Shown: positions 1 to 5,356, counted from the first letter of the stretch. The stretch: 5,478 bases of DNA from Lachnospiraceae bacterium (GCA_017540915.1 JAFYAD010000188.1:1-5478), one strand, 5' to 3'. Made by a program: numbers and translations. The notes: generated by a model not told the origin, from the sequence alone.

Positions 1-635
1 AAGAGGTAATCATTCCACACCCACATGGTCTCAAGGATTGCGGTAGAGATCATGGTGGGCTTCAGGATCGGTATGATTATATGAAAATAGGTCTGCAGCG
101 GGCTGCATCCGTCGATCATGGCCGCTTCTTCGATCTCAAGAGGGATGGAACGAACGAAGCCGGAAAACATGAATACCGCCAGACCTGCACCAAAACCGAG
201 GTAGATGATACAGATGTTAAAGGGCGTATTTAAGTGGAGCTTGTCTGCTGTGGTTGCGAGGGTGAACATTACCATCTGGAAAGGAACCACCATGCTGAAG
301 ATGCAAAGATAATAGAATACTTTAGCAAAGAGGCTGTTCACTCTGACAACGTACCATGCCGCCATGGAGCAGCAGAGCATTATAAGGCATACCGAAGATA
401 CCGTTATAACGAGCGAGTATCCGAAGGATTTCAGGAATTCCATTCCCGTGATGCTTTCCACATAGTTGGAGATCCCTGCAAATGACTGACTGCCGGGCAG
501 GTCAAACACACCGGTGGTGGTGATGAACCTGTTCTGCTTTAAGGAGTTGATCACTATGTTGAATATCGGATAGATCCACACAAGGGAGATGAGCGATAAT
601 AAAACCGTCAACAGGCCGCGCTTTACTTTTTTCAT
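1..635 (-). CDS. Carbohydrate ABC transporter permease, MalG type (C-terminus cut by window edge)
   Basis: Inner-membrane half of a binding-protein-dependent sugar importer; it pairs with the MalF-type subunit encoded just upstream and docks a cytoplasmic ATPase. I translated 211 residues from the ATG at 633-635. A hydrophobic segment lies at about residues 7-29, followed by an external stretch and several more membrane segments. The EAA loop that contacts the ATPase is plain: EEAAMIDG at 169-176 followed by IIIP at 186-189. The MalG-like ending WVWNDYL is at 205-211, where the window stops; family members run to about 275-285 residues, so roughly 65-75 are missing. The start codon shares its A with the stop of the upstream permease (TAATG), and an AAGGAGGT ribosome site lies 10 bases before it inside that gene, implying translational coupling. 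Substrate is not readable. The family call is very secure. Confidence 0.95.
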   Translation of the reverse strand, partial: MKKVKRGLLTVLLSLISLVWIYPIFNIVINSLKQNRFITTTGVFDLPGSQSFAGISNYVESITGMEFLKSFGYSLVITVSSVCLIMLCCSMAAWYVVRVNSLFAKVFYYLCIFSMVVPFQMVMFTLATTADKLHLNTPFNICIIYLGFGAGLAVFMFSGFVRSIPLEIEEAAMIDGCSPLQTYFHIIIPILKPTMISTAILETMWVWNDYL

Positions 636-1489
636 TATTCCTGCACCTCCTTTGAACGGGTGAACCTAAGCTGGAACAGTGAGATCACTACAACTACCAG
701 GAAAAACAGTACAGCCTTTGACTGTCCTATTCCCTTCCACTGGGGTCCGCTTCTTGCATAGAATGTATCGTAGATGTTGAGGGCCAGAAGCTGTGAATTC
801 TTGGCAGGTTCACCTGCGGTGAGGGAAACGTTCTGGTCGAACATTTTAAAACCGTTTGTCAGTGTGAGGAATGTACATATGGTGATGGAAGGCATGATCA
901 TGGGAAGCTTGATGCGAAACAGCGTCTGCCAGCTGTTTGCTCCGTCGATCTTTGCTGCCTCGATGTAATCCGGGGAGATGTTGTTGAGACCGGCAATGTA
1001 GATGATCATCATATAGCCTATCTGCTGCCAGCAGAGCAGAATTATCATACCCCAGAAGCCGTTCTTTTCGGAAAGCTGTAAGAGCGGCTGTCCCATGATG
1101 GACAAAAGACCGTTCAAAATGGTCTGCCAGATATAACCAAGCACGATACCTCCAATGAGGTTGGGCATAAAGAATACTGTTCTGAAAATGTTGGTTCCCT
1201 TCAGGCCCTTGGTCAGAAGCAGTGCCACGGTAAAGGCAAGCAGATTGATCAGTATGGAGGAAACTATGGTGAAAAGCAGAGTGTACCCGAAAGCGTGGGT
1301 GAAAGTATTGTCAATGAAAATATTTTTGTAGTTTTCGATCCCGACGAACTTAACGTTCTTTACGGTTGTGAACTTACAAAACGAGAGATATATGCCCCAG
1401 ACAAAGGGCCACAAAAATCCTATAAGAAAGGCCGCCAGCGTCGGAAGGATGAATACCGGCCAATACCTTTTGGTCATTTTACCTATCAT
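635..1489 (-). CDS. Carbohydrate ABC transporter permease, MalF type
   Basis: Second membrane subunit of the sugar importer, 284 residues from the chosen start. A first membrane helix lies at about residues 9-36, followed by an external loop with the common FVGIENYKNIF pattern (48-58), the segment FFMPNLIGGIVLGYIW (106-121), and the ATPase-coupling EAA loop EAAKIDG at 177-183 with a conserved proline at 196. A final membrane helix (about 258-275) ends in a short charged tail. I chose ATG 1487-1489 because AGGAG lies 7 bases upstream (1497-1501). The frame stays open 14 codons further to a TTG at 1529-1531, but that start has no good ribosome site. The gene follows the binding-protein gene across a 174-bp structured spacer and overlaps the MalG-type gene by one base, so the two permeases should be made in equal amounts. 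Length is normal for the family. Confidence 0.95.
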   Translation of the reverse strand: MIGKMTKRYWPVFILPTLAAFLIGFLWPFVWGIYLSFCKFTTVKNVKFVGIENYKNIFIDNTFTHAFGYTLLFTIVSSILINLLAFTVALLLTKGLKGTNIFRTVFFMPNLIGGIVLGYIWQTILNGLLSIMGQPLLQLSEKNGFWGMIILLCWQQIGYMMIIYIAGLNNISPDYIEAAKIDGANSWQTLFRIKLPMIMPSITICTFLTLTNGFKMFDQNVSLTAGEPAKNSQLLALNIYDTFYARSGPQWKGIGQSKAVLFFLVVVVISLFQLRFTRSKEVQE

Positions 1490-1496
1490 AATAATT

Positions 1497-1501
1497 CTCC
1501 T
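1497..1501 (-). promoter_or_regulatory. Ribosome binding site deciding the MalF-type start
   Basis: AGGAG on the minus strand, 7 bases before the ATG at 1487-1489. It favours a 284-residue protein over the 298-residue form that would begin at TTG 1529-1531. Confidence 0.75.
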
Positions 1502-1554
1502 GTTATCCTTACTGTTTACCGTGACCGGCAAACCGTTTCCTTAAGATTCAGACT

Positions 1555-1606
1555 GCAATACCGGACTGCCGACTGCCATGTGACAGCCCGGTATTGCGTT
1601 TTTTTT
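1555..1606 (+). terminator. Hairpin plus T8 tract, intrinsic-terminator shape in the + direction
   Basis: GCAATACCGG at 1555-1564 is the exact reverse complement of CCGGTATTGC at 1588-1597, and the second arm is followed after one G by eight T at 1599-1606. Read on the + strand this is a textbook intrinsic terminator. However, no + strand gene lies upstream; the flanking genes all run on the minus strand, where the hairpin is preceded by A8 and not followed by a U tract. It may stop antisense transcription entering the lipoprotein gene, or its minus-strand RNA form may be what matters (see the spacer entry). Confidence 0.5.
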
Positions 1607-1659
1607 ATGTCTCACAATGCTGTACATTGTTCGATGTCACCGGGATAAACCCGGATGAC
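1555..1659 (-). promoter_or_regulatory. Three-hairpin intercistronic spacer between binding protein and permeases
   Basis: In the minus-strand mRNA the 174-bp spacer folds as three successive stem-loops. The first, 4 bases past the binding-protein stop codon, pairs GTCA-CCGGG with CCCGG-TGAC around loop UUUAU (1636-1659, one bulged base). The second pairs ACAAUG with CAUUGU around a 5-base loop (1614-1630). The third pairs 1584-1597 with 1555-1568 over 14 bp including one G·U, and can extend by a U·G and a C-G pair. None is followed by a U tract in this direction. Stem-loops placed between a binding-protein gene and its permease genes, as in malE-malF, are known to protect the upstream message, giving more binding protein than permease. 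That role is inferred here. Confidence 0.55.
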
Positions 1660-1663
1660 TGAT

Positions 1664-3061
1664 TTACTGTGCGGAAAGAGCGTACTCTGTCTTCCAGCCG
1701 TCTACGAATGCGGTAACAACGCCGTTCCAGTCACCTGTACCTGCTGCGTATGCGGTAAGTGCGGAACCTACGCCGTTCTTCCAGTTCTCGGAGGGCATTG
1801 TAGGGAAGTTCCATGAAACGGGAGTCTTGCCTGAAGCGGTGATCTCGTTATCCTGTTTTACAAATACGTTCTTGGATTCAACTGCCTTCTTGAAAGGAAT
1901 TACAAATCCCATATCTTCGCCCATGCACTTGGTGCCTTCGTCGCTGGTCACGCACCAGTAGATGAAGTCGAGAGTAGCCTGGATATCTTCCTCGGAAGCC
2001 TCTTTGTTTACACACCAGAAGTTCTCGGTACCGGTGCAAAGTCCCTGATTTGCATCGTCAACACCGAAGTAGATGGGGATCATAGCCAGCTCGTCATCTG
2101 AGAAGGTCTCTGAAAGAGAACCGTACTCCCAGGAACCGTTCTGATAGAACACTGCCTCGCCGTTTACGAACTCAGCTCTTGCATCGTCGCCGGTCTTTGC
2201 TGCCAGTTCCTTGGGATCGCAGGTTGAATCGGTAATGTAAAGATCGAATACTGCCTTGTACTGATCAAGATAATCGCCTCTGATAGCGTCGGTAGAACCG
2301 ATGCCGTCCTTCTGATACTCATAGTAGATGGGAAGGTTTGCAAGGTGGGTCTTGAATCTCCAGTCGGATGAACCGTCCATACCTGTGGAAGCGAAGGCTC
2401 CCTTTACGCCGATCTCATCCTTTCTTGCCTGGATGTCATCTGCCACTTCCTTAAGCTTTGCGAAGCTGTCGATGTCCTCAACCTTGTAACCTGCCTTCTC
2501 AAGAAGTGTCTTGTTGGTGATTATACCGTAAGACTCGATAACGTATGCGATACCGAGGGTTGCATCTCCATCCTTAAGTGCGAAAGCATCGCTGGTGAGT
2601 TCTCCGGCTACGGGAGTAGATGAAAGATCGTAGCAGTAGTCTTTCCAGTTGGCAAGACCTACGGGACCGTTAACCTGGAAAAGGGTAGGTGCATCGGACT
2701 TTGCCATCTCACTCATAAGAGTTGTCTCATACTCACCCGAAGCTGCGGTAACTACGGTTACGGGAACGCCGGTCTGATCGGTGTAGCTCTTGGCAAGATC
2801 CTGCCACTGGGGATCCTGCTCGGGCTTGAAGTTAAGGTAATAAACCTTTCCGCTTGCACCTGAAGCTGCATCCGTCTGAGTTGTTGTTGCAGCAGCGTCT
2901 GCGGTCTTGTCGCTTGCAGCAGCGTCTGCGGTCTTGTCGCTTGCAGCTGTGTCTGCAGTGCCTGCAGCGCTTCCGGTGTTTCCGGAGCCTCCGCAACCTG
3001 CAAGTGTGCCGGCGGTGACTCCCAGGCTGAGTCCAAGTGCGATAAACTTCTTCATCTTCAT
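1664..3061 (-). CDS. Sugar-binding lipoprotein of an ABC importer (family 1 extracellular solute-binding protein)
   Basis: Captures a sugar or oligosaccharide outside the membrane and delivers it to the MalF/MalG-type permeases encoded downstream. The 465-residue product starts with a lipoprotein signal peptide: MKMKK, a hydrophobic core, and lipobox LAGC with the lipidated cysteine at residue 23. Residues 24-71 form a Gly/Ser/Ala/Thr/Asp linker with a tandem ASDKTADAA repeat (40-57). The folded domain begins near residue 72 with KVYYLNF and continues through the family pattern of a mixed alpha/beta binding protein (for example WQDLAKSYTDQTGVPV, then a late GSWEYG stretch). Length fits the family once the linker is counted. 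Start ATG 3059-3061 has AAGGAGGA 9 bases upstream (3071-3078); the second ATG two codons later is less well spaced. First gene of the leftward operon, probably under catabolite control. Substrate unknown. Confidence 0.95.
   Translation of the reverse strand: MKMKKFIALGLSLGVTAGTLAGCGGSGNTGSAAGTADTAASDKTADAAASDKTADAAATTTQTDAASGASGKVYYLNFKPEQDPQWQDLAKSYTDQTGVPVTVVTAASGEYETTLMSEMAKSDAPTLFQVNGPVGLANWKDYCYDLSSTPVAGELTSDAFALKDGDATLGIAYVIESYGIITNKTLLEKAGYKVEDIDSFAKLKEVADDIQARKDEIGVKGAFASTGMDGSSDWRFKTHLANLPIYYEYQKDGIGSTDAIRGDYLDQYKAVFDLYITDSTCDPKELAAKTGDDARAEFVNGEAVFYQNGSWEYGSLSETFSDDELAMIPIYFGVDDANQGLCTGTENFWCVNKEASEEDIQATLDFIYWCVTSDEGTKCMGEDMGFVIPFKKAVESKNVFVKQDNEITASGKTPVSWNFPTMPSENWKNGVGSALTAYAAGTGDWNGVVTAFVDGWKTEYALSAQ
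2887..2947. repeat. Tandem 27-bp repeat in the lipoprotein linker
   Basis: The 27-base unit at 2887-2913 is repeated without change at 2914-2940, and the identity runs on to 2947 (about 2.3 copies). It is in frame and encodes ASDKTADAA twice (residues 40-57 of the binding protein), followed by a decayed third copy toward the N-terminus. Identity at every base, including third codon positions, points to recent slippage or duplication, so linker length probably varies between strains. Confidence 0.9.
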
Positions 3062-3086
3062 GTTTTCTTTTCCTCCTTAAATTTGT

Positions 3087-3115
3087 ATTATCAAATGAAT
3101 TTTTGAACCTTTGAA
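3087..3115 (-). promoter_or_regulatory. Candidate proximal promoter of the importer operon
   Basis: Minus-strand TTCAAA (3110-3115, 4 of 6 to TTGACA), a 17-base spacer and GATAAT (3087-3092, 5 of 6 to TATAAT). Transcription would start near 3080, only a few bases ahead of the AAGGAGGA ribosome site. The -35 box lies in an 8-bp direct repeat, GGTTCAAA twice at 3102-3117. The cre match at 3132-3146 would then sit near -60. The weak -35 box keeps this tentative. Confidence 0.35.
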
Positions 3116-3131
3116 CCACTTCCACGATTTG

Positions 3132-3146
3132 TGGTATCGTTTCCAA
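3132..3146 (-). promoter_or_regulatory. cre-type operator 1 (CcpA/LacI family)
   Basis: On the minus strand TTGGAAACGATACCA fits the catabolite-responsive element consensus WTGNAANCGNWNNCW at all 15 positions. It lies about 70 bp ahead of the lipoprotein start, where CcpA commonly controls sugar-uptake operons. A LacI-family local repressor could use a similar site; none is encoded in the window. Confidence 0.65.
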
Positions 3147-3203
3147 TTGCTCCTGATGCAAAATTACACTATTTTGGCAGCTTTTGCAAGTATCTAACGG
3201 CCA

Positions 3204-3231
3204 AATAAACCATTTTTGACTTTTTTGACAA
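3204..3231 (-). promoter_or_regulatory. Alternative distal promoter of the importer operon
   Basis: Minus-strand TTGTCA (3226-3231, 5 of 6 to consensus), a 16-base spacer rich in A-tracts, and TTTATT (3204-3209, 4 of 6). Transcription from here would give a leader of roughly 135 bases and place cre site 1 downstream of the start as a roadblock. Weaker -10 box than the proximal candidate; only one of the two may be real. Confidence 0.22.
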
Positions 3232-3248
3232 GCGAAGCGGGTTTTGTT

Positions 3249-3263
3249 TTGGAAACGATGCAC
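3249..3263 (+). promoter_or_regulatory. cre-like site 2 (near match)
   Basis: TTGGAAACGATGCAC matches the cre consensus except at the last two constrained positions (13 of 15). Its first 11 bases, 3249-3259, are the exact reverse complement of 3136-3146 within cre site 1, giving an 11-bp inverted repeat spaced by about 100 bp. Confidence 0.4.
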
Positions 3264-3269
3264 AAAAAA

Positions 3270-3310
3270 TTCCAATCGAAATTGGAACCGCTCTCATTTG
3301 TTCCAATTTC
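3270..3310. promoter_or_regulatory. Overlapping palindromes built from TTCCAATT half-sites
   Basis: Three half-sites alternate in direction: TTCCAAT (3270-3276), ATTGGAA (3281-3287) and TTCCAAT (3301-3307). The first two make a palindrome with a 4-base centre (3270-3287). The second and third make an 11-bp perfect inverted repeat, GAAATTGGAAC (3278-3288) and GTTCCAATTTC (3300-3310), with an 11-base spacer, placing equivalent points two helical turns apart. This looks like a protein operator; the binder could be CcpA, a LacI-family repressor or the adjacent LysR-type protein. Confidence 0.5.
3282..3296 (+). promoter_or_regulatory. cre-type operator 3
   Basis: TTGGAACCGCTCTCA matches WTGNAANCGNWNNCW at every constrained position. 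It shares its TTGGAAC end with the larger palindrome at 3278-3310, so the same bases may serve two readings. It lies about 50 bp upstream of the -35 box of the regulator promoter. Confidence 0.5.
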
Positions 3311-3338
3311 ACCTTCGGATCGGAAAAAGAAATAACTG

Positions 3339-3367
3339 TTGCTAAAATAAGTATTTGCATGTATAAT
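3339..3367 (+). promoter_or_regulatory. Sigma-A type promoter of the LysR-type regulator gene
   Basis: TTGCTA (3339-3344, 4 of 6 to TTGACA), exactly 17 bases, then a perfect TATAAT (3362-3367). Transcription should begin near 3374, giving a leader of about 45 bases before the TTG start codon. Confidence 0.7.
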
Positions 3368-3388
3368 CCCTAGTAAAACGATAGGAAT
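3366..3388. promoter_or_regulatory. Putative LysR-type regulator box (T-N11-A dyad)
   Basis: ATCCCTA (3366-3372) and TAGGAAT (3382-3388) form an interrupted dyad with one mismatch, and its centre carries T3371-N11-A3383, the canonical LysR-family core. It begins at the end of the -10 box and covers the expected transcription start, the right place for the regulator to repress its own gene. Inferred from pattern only; T-N11-A alone is common by chance, but the dyad and location add weight. Confidence 0.4.
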
Positions 3389-3418
3389 ACAAGGGAAACA
3401 ATAAGTGAGGAAAAGACT

Positions 3419-4324
3419 TTGAATATCACACAGATCAAATATGTTCTTGTAATTGCCGCGTCATCGTCTATACGGGAGGCGGCTACAAAATTGTTTATAT
3501 CACAGCCGGCTCTGTCTTCGAGCGTAAGAGAACTGGAAGAAGAACTCGGAATACTTATTTTTCAGAGAAGCAATAAAGGTATATCGCTTACCGATGCAGG
3601 CAGGGAATTCGTCACCTATGCGAAAAAGGCAGTGGGACAGTATGAAATCCTTGAGGACAGGTTTATTTCCAAGGACAACGATAAAGAGAGATTTTCCGTT
3701 TCGACACAGCACTATAATTTTGCAATAAAAGCGTTTACAAAGGTGATCAAAAAAAGTGATCCTGACAGGTTTTCTTTTTCCATCAGGGAGACAAAGACGA
3801 GGGAAGTGCTTGAGGATGTCGGGAGTTTCAGGAGTGAAGTGGGGATAGTCTCCTTTTCATCCTCGAGTGAAGATATGATAAGAAGACTCTTCAGGGATTA
3901 TCAGCTGGAGTTTACACCATTGATGAAAAAGGACACTTATGTTTATATCTGGAAGAGTCATGTGCTTGCCGGAAGAGATGAGATTTCAATAGAGGAACTT
4001 TCGGATTATCCATGTATTTCCTTCGATCAGTCCGATGACAGCAATGTGTATCTTACCGAGGAGGCACTGGCAGACTATGATTTTAAGAAGATGATAAAAT
4101 CCGATGACAGGGCAACAACCCTGGAGCTTATTGCCGATCTGGACGGCTATGCCATAGGATCGGGGATGCTCTCCGAAGATGATGCCATATTAAAAGGTCT
4201 TGTTTCCATTAAATTAAAAGAGCAAGACCCGTTGACGATAGGATACATAATCAGAAAAGACAGTAAAATGTCCGATTATGGAAAGGCATATATCGATGAA
4301 CTGTTAAACTATAAAGTAATATAA
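3419..4324 (+). CDS. LysR-type transcriptional regulator
   Basis: DNA-binding regulator of 301 residues, the usual LysR-family length. The N-terminal winged helix-turn-helix (about 1-60) is canonical: MNITQIKYVLVIAASSSIREAA, then LFISQPALSSSVRELEEELG (25-44) as the recognition region, and IFQRSNKGISLTDAGREF (47-64) as the wing. A linker helix follows to about residue 85, then a periplasmic-binding-protein-like effector domain (about 90-295). The start is TTG at 3419-3421: it gives exactly the expected family N-terminus and has GAGGA 7 bases upstream (3407-3411). The gene is divergent from the importer operon across 357 bp and points at the nifB-like gene 156 bp downstream, so either could be its target. 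The effector domain does not reveal the inducer. An autoregulatory dyad overlies its promoter. Confidence 0.95.
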   Translation: MNITQIKYVLVIAASSSIREAATKLFISQPALSSSVRELEEELGILIFQRSNKGISLTDAGREFVTYAKKAVGQYEILEDRFISKDNDKERFSVSTQHYNFAIKAFTKVIKKSDPDRFSFSIRETKTREVLEDVGSFRSEVGIVSFSSSSEDMIRRLFRDYQLEFTPLMKKDTYVYIWKSHVLAGRDEISIEELSDYPCISFDQSDDSNVYLTEEALADYDFKKMIKSDDRATTLELIADLDGYAIGSGMLSEDDAILKGLVSIKLKEQDPLTIGYIIRKDSKMSDYGKAYIDELLNYKVI

Positions 4325-4480
4325 AGCAGATGCACTCTCGGATAACTGTCATGGGTGTGTTTATGATAAAAGGACCTTATTGCAGGTAATAGCAATTTGT
4401 TATTATGCAAAAATCCGGTTGGATGATAGGATGTTTTTAATTGCTGAGACAGAGAAAGATATGAATGCATGGAGGTCACC
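4325..4480. other. Gap between regulator and nifB-like gene, mostly unassigned
   Basis: This AT-rich gap holds the ribosome site of the next gene at its end (4471-4475). I see no clear intrinsic terminator for the regulator and no convincing promoter. A TATTAT box at 4401-4406 has only a poor TTGCAG partner 15 bases upstream. Read-through from the regulator into the nifB-like gene is therefore possible. Confidence 0.4.
4471..4475 (+). promoter_or_regulatory. Ribosome binding site deciding the nifB-like start
   Basis: GGAGG, 5 bases before ATG 4481. An in-frame ATG at 4469-4471 overlaps this site and has no ribosome site of its own, so translation should begin at 4481, yielding 291 and not 295 residues. 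Confidence 0.7.
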
Positions 4481-5356
4481 ATGGCTCGAAATATTGAAGA
4501 ATTAGAGAGGAATCATCCCTGCTTTGGAGGATGCCGTTTTAATGCGGGAAGAATACATCTGCCGGTCAGCCCCGGCTGCAATATAGCCTGCAGGTTTTGT
4601 GACAGAGCGATAAACGATGTCGAAGAAAGACCCGGGGTTACATCCAAGGTGATAAGTCCGGATGAGGCAAATGACTTCATAGATAAGGCACTGGAACTTG
4701 TACCGAACCTTAAGGTTGCGGGAATTGCCGGCCCGGGTGATACCCTTGCAACGGATAAGGCGTTCGAGACCTTCAGGAAAATATCCGAGGATCATCCGGA
4801 ACTTTTGAAGTGTATGAGCACGAACGGACTTCTGCTCAATGAACGTGCCGGGGAGCTTATAGAGGTCGGAGTTGATACGCTGACAGTAACGGTCAATGCA
4901 GTTGATCCTGAGATAGAAGCTCAGCTTAACGACTACATAATCTATCACGACCGGAAAATCTATGGAGTGGAAGCTGCAAAAATCTTGATAGAGAACCAGC
5001 TTGCCGGTATAAAGAAGGCGTCATCGGCAGGCGTGACGGTCAAGATCAACACGGTACTTGTTCCCGGGATCAATGATGAGCATATAGAAACCATTGCCGA
5101 AACGGTTAAAAAGGCGGGGGCTATAATCTACAATATTATACCCCTGATCCCACAGCACAAATTAAGCAATATCAGTCGTCCGACCTGTGAACAGATAGAA
5201 AAGGCAAGAGCTGTTGCGGAAAAGCATATAAAGGTTTTCAGGCATTGCGCACACTGTCGAGCAGACGCGGTAGGAGTACCGGGCGTTTCCGAGTACAGCC
5301 GTCAGGTGTTTCGGGACAGACTGTTAAATATTAAGGAGACATTTTCTCATGGATGA
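4481..5356 (+). CDS. nifB: NifB-like radical SAM protein (FeMo-cofactor precursor synthase family), without NifX domain
   Basis: NifB proteins use S-adenosylmethionine chemistry to fuse two 4Fe-4S clusters and insert a carbide, forming the NifB-co precursor of nitrogenase-type cofactors. This 291-residue product carries the whole motif set: HPC at 12-14, GRIHLPV at 23-29, the radical SAM cluster motif CX3CX2C at C33, C37 and C40, RPGVTS at 50-55, GIAGPGD at 81-87, CMSTNG at 111-116, TVTVNAVDPEI at 135-145, KINTVLVPGINDEH at 188-201, NIIPLIP at 218-224 and CxxCRADAVG with C256 and C259. Cysteines outside CX3CX2C (C14, C111, C256, C259) are those expected to hold the substrate clusters. It ends shortly after this motif, unlike long NifB proteins with a C-terminal NifX domain; that domain is the next gene, overlapping by 8 bases. 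Oddities are an extra cysteine, C18, and glycine before C33 where lysine is usual. A specialised NifB paralogue with another product is possible; the symbol denotes family. Confidence 0.88.
   Translation: MARNIEELERNHPCFGGCRFNAGRIHLPVSPGCNIACRFCDRAINDVEERPGVTSKVISPDEANDFIDKALELVPNLKVAGIAGPGDTLATDKAFETFRKISEDHPELLKCMSTNGLLLNERAGELIEVGVDTLTVTVNAVDPEIEAQLNDYIIYHDRKIYGVEAAKILIENQLAGIKKASSAGVTVKINTVLVPGINDEHIETIAETVKKAGAIIYNIIPLIPQHKLSNISRPTCEQIEKARAVAEKHIKVFRHCAHCRADAVGVPGVSEYSRQVFRDRLLNIKETFSHG

Noticed and set aside
234..485. 83-codon + strand open frame
   Set aside because: Lies wholly antisense to the MalG-type permease, whose protein has clear family motifs; the predicted peptide is rich in His, Cys and Arg and has no recognisable domain.
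774..968. 64-codon + strand open frame
   Set aside because: Antisense shadow of the MalF-type permease; no domain or ribosome site.
1528..1543. GGAAACGGTTT-like sequence before the MalF-type gene as another cre site
   Set aside because: Fails the constrained T near the 5' end and the final C and W positions of the consensus; far weaker than the sites at 3132 and 3282.
1295..1648. 117-codon + strand open frame that crosses the terminator-like hairpin
   Set aside because: Mostly antisense to the permease N-terminus and spacer hairpins; no domain, and its end runs through the hairpin and T8 tract.
3225..3253. + strand perfect TTGACA (3225-3230) as a second regulator promoter
   Set aside because: At 17-18 base spacing the -10 position reads TTTGGA or TTGGAA, which is not a usable box.
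2758..3275. Two minus-strand open frames (92 and 147 codons) overlapping the lipoprotein N-terminus in other frames
   Set aside because: Out-of-frame readings of the Ala/Thr linker repeat and promoter region, giving Gln- or Arg/Cys-rich low-complexity peptides.
3169..3360. 63-codon minus-strand open frame in the divergent control region
   Set aside because: Runs through the operator array and the regulator promoter, has no clear ribosome site and no recognisable domain.
4351..4389. 12-codon mini-ORF before the nifB-like gene, considered as a leader peptide
   Set aside because: No ribosome site, no run of regulatory codons and no matching terminator/antiterminator pair.
4409..4438. AAAAATCC pairing with GGAT-G-TTTTT as a terminator for the regulator gene
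   Set aside because: Only two G-C pairs, a bulged G and a 12-base loop; too weak to call.
4502..4948. 148-codon minus-strand open frame
   Set aside because: Antisense to the nifB-like gene, whose protein carries an unbroken set of family motifs.
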